Under the pieces are notes generated by a model. That model saw only the letters and a list, made by a program, of their open reading frames with translations, was not told the DNA's origin and ran no database searches. Made by a program: the position numbers and the translations under genes. Source: Lepeophtheirus salmonis (taxonomy: Eukaryota; Arthropoda; Copepoda; Siphonostomatoida; Caligidae). Taken from it: a DNA stretch of 64,000 nt. The stretch covers positions 20,276,805-20,340,804 of the forward strand of contig NC_052132.2 in assembly GCF_016086655.4 (NCBI RefSeq). The letters are read 5' to 3'. Position 1 is the first letter of the stretch. Each line of letters starts with the position of its first letter. Shown piece after piece: positions 1 through 11,839 of this stretch.

Positions 1-1465
1 AAAACTACTCTTTAAAGTATATTTTTTGTGGATGGATAATATTTCCTATCATTTCTTTCGTATTATATACATAGATGTGTTTGTTGTTACATTCTTTTAA
101 TTAATGAAACTTTAATTACTATATTTACTTCAAACATGATTGTATTACATATCTACATTGTAAATAGTACTTTTTTATCAATGTGTTTGCATAATACATT
201 ATAAATAAGAGTAGCATCGTATTACGGCTTTCTAAAATATAAAAAATTATATGCATGAAAGACTGCAATTATGACTGCAGTAGAAATTATAACTTTGCTT
301 TTGAATTTAAAATTAATCACAATGTCATTCTAACTTGTTTCCCACAAACATTTCTTCTTCTTCTTTCTACAAATACTTATATTTCACTATTATTAGGAGT
401 TTTCTGGAATTGGTCATCTTTAAAAAAAACCCAGATTACAGGTGTTTAAATGTCCTATAAATATTTAAAATCAGATATATTTTTGAACGTTAATTCAGAT
501 TGATGACTTTAAACATATGTTTGTTTTTATAGAAAATTTATTCGGTATATGTGGTACGTCAATATAAAAACAATCTTAAGCAAAAATAAATAAAAAGAAA
601 AATCCTTACTATATATATAGTGGAGAGTGAGGATACATGTTACACAAATAATGTTTTGTTTAAATTGTCATAAGTTTCACAATTTAAAATATAAATCGAC
701 ACTCGGACAACTTGACATAGATAATTACCTAAACCAAATACAGGATAGGAGGAGACATGTTACAAGGTAGGATTATACATGTTACAAGTGGAGGAAAAGT
801 GTAAAAATTGCCATTTATTATATTAAGCATGTATTTTACTTTTTATTAAAGATTGTCATCATAAATTAAATACGAGGAATTACATATTTACATAAGATAA
901 GCAAATAAAATATTTACAGAAATAGAGCATAATTGATAATAAAATTTCATAAAATAATTTTTTTTACTATTTACTGTGATTGAAAGTTAAAGTATAACAT
1001 GAAATAACACAAAAATAAAACATAATATAATATAATATATTTATATATATCTACATAGTACGATTATATATAATAAAAATGGCGTGTAACAAGTCTCGAC
1101 CATAGTGTTGGAATCAGAATAAATCATGTGAACTGAATATTGAAAATAATAATATATTATAAGCATGTTAATTAATTGAACAACATGCTAAACTATGACA
1201 TTTAATAAAATCAAAATAAAATCTCATGTTTTATAATAGAAATATATCTCAACAAACACTTACCTGAAATGTTTACTTTATGTGTCAAAAATTTCAATGT
1301 CGAAATTCTCTAAAACTGTAAGCATTAGGCAATATGGGGTTTATGTTGATTTGATAAACAAAGGAAGACATTCAATGTTATAAAAACAGAGTGGTTGGAT
1401 AACTTTATGTTTTAAAGTTATTGGTAATGTGCCATGTCTCCTCTGTAGTAAGTATCCTCACTCTC
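1..1465. other. AT-rich non-coding stretch
   Basis: No supportable gene is seen on either strand. The longest frame is about 64 codons and shows no family motif. The stretch holds many A/T homopolymers and a short TATATA run near 1021-1060. It is probably intergenic or intronic. Confidence 0.6.
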
Positions 1466-1600
1466 TCTGACATACAGTCCAATATTTCATTGACATATTT
1501 GTATTAAACTATAGGGCTCTAATTCAAATTGGTAGGATAAGTTAGGATACCCAATACTTATAATGTAATAATTAATCTAGGTTACGTAAGAATAATTAGA
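1465..1600. repeat. fragment of family D MITE-like repeat
   Basis: The block resembles the segment near 26735-26830: both have a stretch like CAGTCCAACATTTCATAGACAT followed by a text close to GGATAAGTTAGG. It abuts the 5' side of the family A mariner copy that follows, so that mariner either lost its own 5' end or inserted beside this repeat. The assignment rests on similarity seen by eye. Confidence 0.35.
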
Positions 1601-2324
1601 GAAAAAAAAAGAACACTTGAACGTGATCGTCGAATTTCCATTCGCACATTCCAAGCAGTTGGGCTTCTACAAGACCACCGTCTACTCCGTCAGCAAGCCC
1701 TAAGCATTGAAGACGAAGAAGGTCTCTGAAAAAAGTCCAAATTGGACTTGGAGGAGTAAAATAAAACAGCCTAGGTAAATCCCCTCAAGTGCATTAGAGG
1801 CCAAGCAAGAAATCTCGGGGGTTGACACCAGACTGTCTATAGAACTATCAAAATAGTATGTAGAAAGAGACTTGTAAAGGTGGAGAGGTCCCTTTTGACA
1901 CCAGCATTGAATGAAAGAAACCCATCTACTCTATTACAAGATCCTTTTGAATGAGTCTTTTGAAAGCTTTTTTTGACACTTTTGGCCACCTACATTCTAA
2001 TACTCACCCCGACCCCTCTTTTTGTGTCTATAACGAGGGGTAGACCTTCAATGTCCGATCATCCAAATACCAAGTCCCTAAAAGCCGCTGTCAGCCAGCA
2101 CTGGGACGCCATGACAGAGGAATACATCCACAGTGGTTGCCAAGTCTTCCACCACCGCCTGGAAGCCATCATTGGTTTTAAGAGCGGATATATTTACGAT
2201 TTAGAAAGCTTGGACATACATCTATTTATAGTATTCATTTTGTTGAAATTCTATTGTTAATTAATAAATTATATCTTGTTGAAGTTTAAAATTCAAATTG
2301 GTGATATTTTAATGGATCACTCGG
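1600..2324 (+). mobile_element. mariner-like element, family A copy 1, 5' truncated and internally deleted
   Basis: This is a decayed non-autonomous mariner copy. The 5' part reads as the N-terminal DNA-binding region (near 1616-1740, aligning with 56580-56720). It then passes directly to the C-terminal end of the transposase, where the frame at 1973-2260 contains HPNTKSLKAAVSQHWDAMTE and a tail like RLEAIIGFKSGYI. The central catalytic region is missing, as in the other family A copies. The 3' terminus matches the family ends: AATGGATCACTCGG is followed by TA. The 5' inverted repeat is not recognisable. Several in-frame stops make it a dead copy. Confidence 0.8.
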
Positions 2325-2329
2325 TACTT

Positions 2330-3090
2330 ATCTTTAGCTATTTTCTATTACAATCCTCTATTGGATTGAAAAAACTTTCTATTTACCTATCATATTTTTT
2401 AAATAGATCCTAATCTTATTTTCCTATAGGTATGTTTGTAATTATTAAATATTGTACGGCTGCTCTTTGAAGATAACAACTAATATAGGAAATGCATGTT
2501 CAAAGAAACATTTCTTTGTTTTGTTTTTTATATAAAAAAAAATGATTCGTGTTTTTACAAAGCATGTTTGATTTTTGTAACACTATATCTTTTTTCTTTT
2601 GATAATAAAATTACTTCTTTTGAAATGTTTATTAATTTAATCAATTATGGTAATGTTAAATTGCTAGGGATGGTTATTTAAAGAATATTTTCTATCATAA
2701 ACATTCATAAAAGTTAGAAACTTCTAAAAAATTGTTCTGAAAAAATTAGCTGGGTTATAGTCAGACGACTAAAAATCGACTAAATTAAACAATAAATTAT
2801 GGTATAATTGAATTGAATGTACAAAATAATTTATAATCTCCTAAAATTTAAAACATTTTACAAATTTTTTTATTTACATATATTTTAAAAATGTCGACTT
2901 AAATACAATCCATAACAAAAAACAATGGGTGGTATTTTTCTCTCTCCAGCGATTAATGAAGACGGGAGAAATGAAAATGGACGCACTTTTAAACATGGGA
3001 AGATATAATTGTACAATTTGCTTGTAAAAGTAGATTGATAACTAGACAACAAGCTACTTCCTTGTTTTAAGTATAAAAGTAGCGAAAACT
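2330..3090. other. AT-rich non-coding stretch
   Basis: No coding or repeat family could be supported here. A 61-codon frame near 2496-2681 is low-complexity, rich in Phe, Leu and Ile, and looks like chance. Confidence 0.55.
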
Positions 3091-3096
3091 TATGAA

Positions 3097-3300
3097 ATAA
3101 CGTAGTTCAATGTACAACACGCTCGGGAAAAATTATTATTTGAACTCAACGTGCGTAGGTTTGCACAAGTTCGTTCCTAGAAACTTCAAAGAAGAATCTT
3201 AGGTCAGATAGAATAAATGTAATATTATAATGTTTATTTATACCTAATCGGTGCAACTCCACCTGACCAATTAAAGGAACATTAAAAAAACTTTTCTTAA
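3097..3300 (+). repeat. tRNA-derived SINE candidate, copy 1
   Basis: The block starts AACGTAGTTCAATGTACAAC and continues with a CTCGGG stretch, resembling a tRNA head with an A-box. A GGTTTGCACAAGTTCGTTCC stretch lies where the B-box would be. A tail with an AGATAGAATAAATG segment and a CAACTCCACCTGACC segment ends in an A-run. The same order of blocks recurs near 29803 and 54353. Head, box spacing and A-rich tail fit a tRNA-derived SINE; the parent tRNA was not identified. Confidence 0.5.
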
Positions 3301-4740
3301 TCCAAGAAATACTCTATTCATGAAACAAAGCACTCCTTTTTCTCTTTCCTTTTTTCAGACTAACTATTGGTGATTTTATTATTTGATTAATAGATTAGTT
3401 ATGAAATGAAAGAGGGATTTGAATTAATAAAATTGGGTAATGAATATTACTTTATTTATTACTTATAATTCTGATAACATAAAATAAATAGATCAATTAA
3501 AAAGGATATTTTTTATAAAAAAAGCTTTTGGTGCAGAAATTACTCGAGGTTGAGTTAAAAATAAAATATAATTAAAATCTGGTGTTAAATTTGTACTGTT
3601 AGGAGAAAGTACTTTTTTTAAATAAACCACCAATTAATTACGCTTCAAATGAATTCATTTGGCTTAAAAATAAATAAGATACCAAGGCATTACTTTTTTT
3701 TGTAGACCAATTTTCTCAAAATTAAATGACCACACGTAAAATACAAATCCATTTTTGAAATTAACATACAATTTTTCCGAGAATAAGAATGTTTTTATGA
3801 TATTTTTATTACTCAAAACTTGATTCAATTTTTGTAAAAATATTGGTGATGCATTGGTTCAAAAATTTAGATGTACGGTCCAGTGTTGTCCTAAATTTAA
3901 AAAAAAGTACAAAATCCGTCTTACTGAACAATCATAAATCAATCTTCTATCATTTAAATAAGCCTAATTTAAGAATTAAGAATAACGGAAAAACTTATAG
4001 TTTTACTAAACTTATATAATGATAAGCTGAGATAGTTTAAATATTTGTCAAAATGATATATTGTGGAGAACATTTTAAAATAGGAATAGTTTTTAAAGAG
4101 GATGGATAACAGGCATGAGACGGAGCACGGGATATGGAACCAATTTTAAGTCTCTTATAAAGGACCAATACAATCCTAATAAATTGATTAAAATACTCAA
4201 ATATCAAAATTAAAAATACTCAAAAACCATATTTGATACTTATATGATAATTATAAATTTGTAACAGGGCGTGAAGTATTAGAAAAAAGATATTTTTTGT
4301 TGATTTGTTTAATTTTAATAATAATATTTATTACTTGGTCTCTGTTAAAGAAATAGTTAATCTAAAAAATTTTATACGTCTAGAAATTTGTTACCTTCTA
4401 ACAGCTGTCTAATCAAAACGAATTAAGTTATCAATTTTTATGTACGTTATTTGTAAACAATGTTTAATGATTGGCATTTCGTAGAATGGAGTGAAAAGGC
4501 TTATGCGAGACTCATGGTACTACTGAACAATGAGCTTGTTCACATCAGTTTTCTATTATAAGTATTACAGCAAAATTTACTGGAAATTAATCATTTATAA
4601 AATAAAAAAAGATGTTAAAACCAATAAGATGAATTAAAGAAAGAAACAAAAGAACAATAGCACCAATAATTTCTTTTTTATAAACTGAATTTTTTTTCTT
4701 TGTTTTGCCCATTTCTTAGAATATAACATCTGAAGATGAT
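3301..4740. other. AT-rich non-coding stretch with a short repeat piece
   Basis: Most of this stretch is featureless AT-rich DNA. A block near 4465-4530 (TGGCATTTCGTAGAATGGAG then GGCTTATGCGAGAC) weakly resembles blocks near 39925-39990 and 44580-44640, so it may be a third member of that dispersed repeat. Confidence 0.45.
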
Positions 4741-4789
4741 CAACTCTAGAATTATTTAAATATTCAATTTTATCAAAAAATTAAAATTC

Positions 4790-5060
4790 TATAGAAATCT
4801 TTTTTCAAAACCCACAGCTGTTTACAAAAAAATATTTTTTTTGGAAACAAATTTTAAATATGAAATTTTAAGGGAAATTTTTTAAAAATCCATAGTTACT
4901 TAGAGAAAGTTAAGTTTCAAATATTAAATTTGTTGGATTTTTTTTTTTTAATTTACAGCTGTTTACAAAAAATTAAATTATTTGGAAAAAAATCCAAATA
5001 TTAAATTTTCTTGTAAAATACAAAAATTCTTTAATTTTGGGGAGGAGAGCCCCTCCTGCC
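4790..5060. repeat. degenerate repeat with CACAGCTGTTTACAAAAAA units
   Basis: Two units near 4810-4860 and 4958-5000 contain a stretch like ACAGCTGTTTACAAAAAA followed by TTTGGAAA and AAATTTTAAATATGAAATTT-like text. The complementary-orientation version (AATAGCTGTAGATTTTTGG-like units) forms a longer array at 37870-38165, so the two regions share one family. Confidence 0.5.
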
Positions 5061-5099
5061 AAGGCCCCTGAACAAAGATTTTCCATATGTTATATAAAT

Positions 5100-6130
5100 A
5101 ATAATAGTCAAGTTCAGGGATCCCAGGGAACAATTAAAAAAAAAAAAAACTGTTGGATCCATGGTTGACATTATAAAAAGTGATATAAGAGGAAATAATA
5201 GTGGATTGCATATCATTTACATATCCCTTGAGTTACTATAAAAAATATTTCCTGTTAGAGAAAATAAGAAGTAATTTTGTGTCTGTAGATGATTCCAAGT
5301 TATGATAATGGTTTTAATAACCGTAACAAAATAATTACTTATTCATTTTTTTCTTACCCAGGAAAATGTAAAATTATATGCTTGTTGTATGTATATATGT
5401 AGTCGCAAGTTTTATAGAGCTTATATAATTAACTATATATGATATAGTAAAAATTAATGAGCATTCTCTACTCATACTCTATTCATACCACAGAAAAGGA
5501 CAAATGTAGAGCTACGTAGTAATTCTCCTGAATTTTTGCGTAGTTTGATATGCATACTTTTCCCTTCTCTTTTGAGTACTTTAACTACATCTTCAGCATC
5601 TCATTAAATATATGTACATAATTATAAGTAGTATACTAAGGCTTCTCATTTCCCGAGAAACTGTCTTTGAGACGGATCCCGGGAAATATGGCTGTTAGTA
5701 AATCATAAATATCAGTCCCAACAAGTTACGACCCATTTGGAGCCATACTAAATTTTAAAAATGTGTACAAATTGGACGCAAAAGCTGTCACATGACATGT
5801 GGCCTAAAAAGTCCCGATCTGAACCCAAGCAATTGCGTAAAAAGTACATAAATAAACATTACAGTTTATACTTAATGCTCCAGGGTAGAATTTCAACTAA
5901 TATTCGAAAAATCAATCTTTAAAAAAACAAAACAGTAAACATGCAAATTAACAATTATTATAAGTTATTATTTTCCATTCGTCTGTCCTTTTAGATTTAT
6001 GGATACAAAATATTTAAAGATATAGATGCCAGGGCAGTCCACAAATGCATGAAGTGTGTTATTATATAGTTTTCCACATGTTAGTATATTTAATACAATC
6101 TGTGGAGATTTTTAACTGCATGGTAACATT
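5100..6130. other. AT-rich non-coding stretch
   Basis: No gene could be supported. Near 5770-5815 a short piece reads like the DMWP part of a mariner transposase and contains ACATGTGGCCTAAAAAGTCC, resembling the ends of the element at 21510-21898. It is too short to call as an element. Confidence 0.5.
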
Positions 6131-7700
6131 TTATCATAATTTAGGTCTGTGTAATTCCAGGCAAATCAATTTATGATCAGAGGAAGGTTCAGCCTTATAA
6201 AATGAATGTTTTTTTTTACCATAAGAGTCAAGGTAGGAGAAATTGAAGCCAAGTAAATTCTGGGAGACTGATTCCCTCTCCTCCAAGAAATTCTTTCTTC
6301 AGGACTGAACTTTTTGTCAAGTCAACAAGATTGAAATAAAGAATAATATATTTCAGAGCAGTAAGGATAGTGTGAATCAAATTGATGGAGATCAACATTT
6401 AAATCCCCAATTAGTAGGAACGGAGCTGAATCCTTTATTTGGTTATTAAAAATTGCTTGAAAATAGGAAGTAGACCTTTAATTCGGCCCATAGGCATTTA
6501 TTCAACTGAAACCCATCCCATTTCAAGAAATTCGAATTGTATGCCAATTGCTTTTGTAGAAGAACTCTTTAACATAGGAAACATTTTTGATTTTCTTTGA
6601 AATAAGAGTCAAGACTCCTCTATTAGATCCATTTCCACTAAAGAAACAATAAAATCTTTTAGATAAGCAAGGGTACCGTTATTATAGGAACAAGAAGAGA
6701 TCTCTGATTTAATATCCTGAAGATCCATTGACATCAAGTGATTCATTACTGCATATCTAGATCTTCTATATTTACCCCCCTCTTGTATTTAAAGAAATTA
6801 TTTTATTGATGCCCATATTCAATTTTTGCTCCTTCGGAATTTTATTAGGAAAGAAGTCCACAATTTGGATTTGGTTTTTTTTTATGGCTTAATTTTTTGT
6901 ATAATTATGTAAAAAAAGAAATAAAAGAATAAGAGGAGTGGTCCAACTATTAAGAAGTACCAGACTCAGAGCTTTTGACTGTTTCTTCTCTCTTACATGG
7001 GAAATATCCGGGTTACTTCTTTTTCCCACAGAGGAAGCACGATACGATTTTATGGACGTCCAAATGAGGCTTGGATTGTTTTTTTGGCTTTCCACTTTCT
7101 CCATCATTCGTCTTATCATTTTCTAAAAAAGAAACATTCGTTTCCCTTATCCGAATAATCGGTATGTACTTGTTCTACATCGTCATTTGCCGGATAGCTG
7201 TTTGCTCCGGACCCCTACTCTTCATCCTTTCCTTCTACAGTTTGGGTCTCACTAACCTCTTCAATTTGTTTTTCGGATAAACGATCTTTATCAATTCTGA
7301 AAGACTTATCTTCATTTTTATCTTATACCAATTGGACCTCCTTATTCTCTTCAATTTGTACTTTTGATAGAAGACATTCTTGCATGCCCTTTATGAGAGC
7401 CCTTTCATATTCAAAAGTTTTAAGTTGTTTTTCCAAGCAATAATATTTCATATGTCCAAAATTAAAGCATAATTGACATTGAAGTTTCACTCCACAAAAT
7501 TTCAGCTTAATTAAACTTCCTTGCACTGGTAAAATTTGAGGTATACACGAGGATCAGCTACATTTTTCACGATGTGGCCACTGTCTCGCCAAATCCCCCT
7601 AAACTTTTATAATTTCCCTCCGCTTTGTCATCAATTGGTTTTTTCCCCCATTTTCGAACTGTATACTGTTTCTACACCTTGATAGATAGCTCCAATCAAA
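6130..7700 (-). pseudogene. non-LTR retrotransposon (LINE) remnant: ORF1 zinc knuckle and ORF2 endonuclease
   Basis: On the minus strand this reads as the 5' half of a LINE. ORF1 carries a gag-like CCHC knuckle, CQLCFNFGHMKYYC, with spacing CX2CX4HX4C near 7440-7482. Downstream, a frame beginning near 6815 (MGINKIISLNTRG) resembles the start of an AP-type endonuclease. It continues to LLIGDLNVDLHQFD near 6372-6425 and ends with a PSSDHKLICLELH block near 6165-6190, the SDH motif typical of these nucleases. Frames are broken by stops and shifts. No reverse transcriptase follows, so the copy is truncated at its 3' side. The exact clade (Jockey, CR1, RTE or other) could not be decided. Confidence 0.75.
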
Positions 7701-8110
7701 GCTTACGCAATCAACTGTTTTAACAACTAAAAAGATACATCTTCAAGTATTTATAGAAATAATAAAGTCCTTCCATTGATAATAATTTTATTATGAGCCT
7801 CTTTCGATCAATAGCTCTCATTTGTGTGTTATTATTTTACTCCTAATCAAACAATATTGTTTAAAGACGAAAAAAACCTTTGATAGAAAATAAGATATTT
7901 GGACAATTCAATTAATTAATTTGGAAATAAAGATTATTATTGATGACAGAGCAGGTGGTAGGTATATACATTAATTAACCATGTAGGATAAAGTCTAATA
8001 AGTTATCTTTTCATGTATATATATATATTTGTTTTCCTCATCCATTTTCCTACATTTCATATTTTTTTAATAGATATAAACTGTACATATTATGAAATTA
8101 AGCTAATAAC
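7700..8110. other. AT-rich non-coding stretch
   Basis: No coding signal is seen. A short TATATATA run lies near 8017-8030. Confidence 0.5.
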
Positions 8111-8163
8111 AAAAAATATTTCAAAAATAACAAAATGATTGATTTATATTACGTGTATATTTA

Positions 8164-8610
8164 TTCAATATGATTCGCATTAGCTGCCATAACAGCCATC
8201 AAACGGGTTCTACAGACAAAGCAAGTCTTCTTTATGTGGGCTTCATCCATTTGTTCGCAGGCTCCAATGATGGAAGTCTTCAGGTGGTTCCCACCTGTGG
8301 GAGGTTTGACAGGCTTTCATCTATACAATACTCCATATGCTGTAATCCAATAGATTCAGATATGGTGATGATAGGGACCAAGTGGATACAGACCAAAAAT
8401 CCCATAAATTGAGCTTAAGCCAAACTTTGAATTTAATCTTCAAATCTACTCCTATCTGCATACACAATGGTGCAGGTGCACCCCAAATGGTAAACAATAT
8501 TCCTGTTCCTTATTCCTGCGTGGAGCAAAATCAGGATGTTGTTTCTTTTTGTTTGTTCCATGATTTAATGATTCCAATTTTTTTTCATAAAATCCTAAGA
8601 CATCCGTAGA
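8164..8610 (-). pseudogene. mariner-type transposase C-terminal remnant
   Basis: The minus strand encodes a broken piece of transposase. A block near 8320-8370 reads SSPYLNLLDYSIWSIV, a decayed form of the catalytic SPDLNPLDYxxW motif in which the expected Asp after Pro is Tyr. A tail ending ANHIE followed by TAA lies at 8164-8175, typical of the conserved end of these proteins. Intermediate frames carry stops and shifts. Terminal inverted repeats were not found. It differs from families A, B and C. Confidence 0.6.
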
Positions 8611-8892
8611 AATTTCAAACTTGAAACTCTACTCCTTACCCTCCATTTTAAACCTTTTATGTTTGTTCCAATTTTGGTTACACACACTGTAGTGATTTAT
8701 CTACCCATTTAAGGATCTATAGATAATTTTTCCATCCGCAGAAAAACCGTTGAACATAGATAGCTGCTGTCGAACTGCTATTGTAAAAAAAATATTTGGA
8801 GGGGTTATTGATGGTTCATGAAGCTGCAGTGGTGATTTTTAATCTTTCTCAAGGACCCTAGTGTATTCTGCAAGACCCATTGACCTGAATTA

Positions 8893-9434
8893 CAGGTGTC
8901 CCGGTATATCCGGACCATCTTTATCCACATTCTGAACAATAAGGAAAGTATTTAACTCGGTTATTTCAACTTTAAAGTAAGGGGTTGAGCGTTAGATTTA
9001 AGTTAGTTTCACAACTTCTAATTCAAAACAAGTATTTACGATGGAGGAGACCCGGAGGAACACCATTATTGAATTTACTTTTGCTAGACACACCCCTCAA
9101 ACTCCCCAATATGAATCCCATGGCTTACTTCTTTTAGGGGGAGTTAAAGAAGAAGTTCTCTGCCAATTCCCCAAATAACATCGCCGCCTTAAAGGTCTCT
9201 GCCAATTCCCAAAACAGCATCGACGCCTTGAAGGCCTCCATCATCAAGTACTGGCACAAAATCTCCCTCAGGGACGTGGTCAGGGCCTGCAAATCCTTTA
9301 GGACTCGTATCGAGGAAATGATTAGCGAAAATTTGTATTATTAGAACCTGTAAATAAGATTTTAAACCTTTATTTGCTTCCCTTATTGATCAAGATGCAG
9401 TTGAAGGTGGTTTAGTTTTATCGGGACGACCCTG
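8893..9434 (+). mobile_element. mariner-like element, family C copy 1, internally deleted
   Basis: Ends are CAGGTGTCCCGGTATATCC on the left and, complemented, CAGGGTCGTCCCGATAAAAC on the right, each flanked by TA (8891-8892 and 9435-9436), the normal mariner target duplication. The coding part starts MEETRRNTIIE near 9041 and then jumps to the C-terminal region, with LPNMNPMAYFF where SPDLNPMDYFFW is expected and a tail like ACKSFRTRIEEMIS. About 700 bp of the centre is missing relative to copy 2. A 39-bp direct duplication (9157-9195, 9196-9234) has been added inside the coding remnant. Confidence 0.85.
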
Positions 9435-9439
9435 TATAT

Positions 9440-10090
9440 ATGGTTCTTTTAAGGAGCAGGTGTGGTTTTACACAAATAACGTATGTCTGGGGGAGGGGGG
9501 TCAATTTGGGAAATATTATGAGGGTTGTCTTCTTAATGGGAAAATTATCAACTAATCCTTATATTGATTAGACCCATTTGTAGATTAATCACGATGAATA
9601 TAGTATAATTACAGGCAATTTGTCAAAGATAAATTTCCCTGCTAGCAATTTTTTACTTATCGTAATTTACAGGAGGGAAATTTTCTTGTGGGAAATCATC
9701 TGCCCACAGTTTAAATTCCATCTTTATTCAAAAAAGAAAAAAATCCTTTTTTTATGAAGTTATGATGATATCTTTTTTTCTTCAGAAAAGTTGTTTGTTT
9801 CTAAAATAAAGGAATTAACTTATTCCATGGATAAATAATGAAACTGTTCAATAGAACATTAAAAATACACCCTACAGACACATATTTTTTTACATGAAAG
9901 TATAAATTTAATTATTACTATTTAAAATACAAAATTTGTTATCATTGAAAATTATATTTCTCTTGTAACCTATAAGGAAATTTAATGAAATTTAGCCGTT
10001 TAGCATATTGTCCTCCTTTTGTTATATTCGATAGCAATTGTAGTCTTATAGTAGAAACTGTAACTTGTACAATATCCCTCAACTTGTACA
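9440..10090. other. AT-rich non-coding stretch
   Basis: No gene or repeat could be supported. A G-run (GGGGGAGGGGGG) lies at about 9489-9500. Confidence 0.5.
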
Positions 10091-10095
10091 TAACA

Positions 10096-10181
10096 TATAT
10101 CTTTACCAAAAATAAAAAAATATATCTTTACCAAAAATAAAAAAATATATCTTTACCAAAAATAAAAAAATATATTTTTAC
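10096..10181. repeat. 25-bp minisatellite, three full copies plus a partial
   Basis: The unit TATATCTTTACCAAAAATAA plus five A's is repeated without change at 10096-10120, 10121-10145 and 10146-10170, followed by a partial diverged unit. Perfect identity between units implies recent expansion or active slippage. Confidence 0.95.
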
Positions 10182-10184
10182 AAT

Positions 10185-10765
10185 AAATTATTGAATTAAA
10201 ATTTGAGTTTTTATATGTATTAATAACAATTGATTCTAAATTAAAATTTATTTGTGTGATAAAATATTTATGAATTCAATGTACAAATAAAAAAATAATT
10301 GTTTATAAATGGCAAAATATGAATAAAAGAAAAAAAAAGTTTTCTACATTAAGAAAATTTTGTTTGAAGAAGAGAGAGGAATAATGCAATCAAAATATTT
10401 TGATTGGTTACTTTATTTACAAATGATGTTCATTTAAATATGAACCATCATTTTCGATAGACCTCAAATATTTATTCATTCTCCTTTTTTAAGTTTTTAT
10501 TATTGTCTTTATTTTGAAGGAATGGGTTGATAATAATAATTTTGCTACTAATAGAACTGAGCAAATATTGACGTTTTGCAAGAAAGTATCTAAAAAAATT
10601 TATTACTTTGCCACATTTCCTTAAAAGAACCGTTTGAAGAGTATTTTTGTTTAGCAATATTTAAGTTTATTTAACATATTAGAGAAAATTTATTTTGCAT
10701 ACAAATTATTATAATGAAGCACTTTGTTTCTTTATCTTGATGGTATCCAATAAAGCTAAATATAT
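10185..10765. other. AT-rich non-coding stretch
   Basis: Nothing supportable is seen. The frame at 10472-10657 (-) has no family motif. Confidence 0.5.
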
Positions 10766-10767
10766 GT

Positions 10768-10800
10768 GGTGTTGTGTCAGTTCTTATTTATTCGGCCAGG
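10768..10800 (+). repeat. lone end of the GTGTTGTGCCAGTCCTTATT foldback repeat
   Basis: GTGTTGTGTCAGTTCTTATT followed by TATTCGG matches the terminal inverted repeat of the element at 29608-30071. No matching second end is seen nearby, so this is a solo end or a truncated copy. Confidence 0.5.
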
Positions 10801-10961
10801 TTCATTCTTACTGTCAGTATTAGAAAAGATTAAAAAAATAGAAATAAAGGGGTACATTATATACCAAATGGTACATTAAAATCTGAACACTTTGAATTTT
10901 TAACTTCAACAGTATATAATTTAGTAATGAACAATAGAACTTTAACAAAATTAATACTATA

Positions 10962-11839
10962 CAGGGAGTGGGGATCAAATTTTCGCCTACTTTAAACCTT
11001 GATAACTTGAAGACGACATTATCAAATAAAAAACCGGTTACCAAAACGGAAAGCTATTCTCGCCAGCTGACGATACGTAGTTCAGTTAGCATTATGTAGT
11101 CATCATATGAGGAGATAAAGAGCTATAAGTGGAACGAGGAGCTTTCGAGGTCCGCCGTAGTAATGGCATTGGTTAATGATGGAGGTGAAATCGCCAATTC
11201 AACGATTGCTTCAACCTTAGGAGTGAATTTACAGACTGTTCAGCGTATCCGTAAGAAGCTAGAGGACACCTGGGATGTTGATGCCACGATAAGGAGGGCA
11301 CCCAAGGAGGAGGGCGCCGACAGGAAGGTCAGGGACACCGACTTTGTAGACAAGGTGAAGAAGATGGTTGAGGATGACCCTACTAGGTCCATGAAGGCTT
11401 GTGGCAACAGGACTCATCACCCTGTCATGTGTCCAAAATCTCCATGCAGTGGTTAACCGAGAACTGTTATGACGTCGTAACCAAGGATTTGTGGCCTCTT
11501 AACTCTCCCGACCTTAATCCTTTGGACTATTTTGTCTGGAGCTATGTCGAGAGACATACCAACAGACATCTCGATGGCACCAAGGCCAGCCTGATGGACT
11601 CCATCAAGGAGGTATTTGGCAACATGGACAAGGAGATGGTCAGAAGGGCCTGCGGCCGGTTCAGAGACCGTATTGAGGCCGTTATTGATGCCAACGGTGA
11701 TTATATCGAATGAATGGCTACTCTATACCTATATGCTCGTCATAGTTTTGATTTTCAATAAAAAAGTTAAAAAATGTATATTTTGTGTTGTTTTTTGAAG
11801 AAGAATATTTTGGCCACAATTTGATCCCCCGCTCCCTTT
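10962..11839 (+). mobile_element. Tc1/mariner element with matching inverted ends, internally deleted, nested in family A copy 2
   Basis: Left end CAGGGAGTGGGGATCAAATT and right end, complemented, AAGGGAGCGGGGGATCAAAT are near-identical inverted repeats flanked by TA (10960-10961, 11840-11841). It is the best preserved element in the window. A frame at 11163-11456 has a helix-turn-helix-like region (IASTLGVNLQTVQRIRKKL). A second frame, 11399-11713, carries WQQDSSPCHVSK, WPLNSPDLNPLDYFVW (second catalytic Asp in SPDLNP) and ends with RDRIEAVIDANGDYIE. The frames overlap but are out of register, with the middle of the transposase missing. Confidence 0.92.
11163..11713 (+). pseudogene. Tc1/mariner transposase, N- and C-terminal parts joined out of frame
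   Basis: The first frame (11163-11456) is the DNA-binding N-terminus. It reads well to about residue 79 (DPTRSMKA) and then enters the wrong frame. The second frame (11399-11713) supplies the region from WQQDSSPCHV to the C-terminus. The join lies close to 11395-11400 and removes roughly the first catalytic Asp region, so no active enzyme can be made. Codon-level conservation at both ends suggests a young deletion derivative that could be mobilised in trans by an intact relative. Confidence 0.85.

Noticed and set aside
5690..5840. Possible mariner fragment with DMWPKKS-like text
   Set aside because: Only a few residues match, no second conserved block is seen and there are no terminal repeats.
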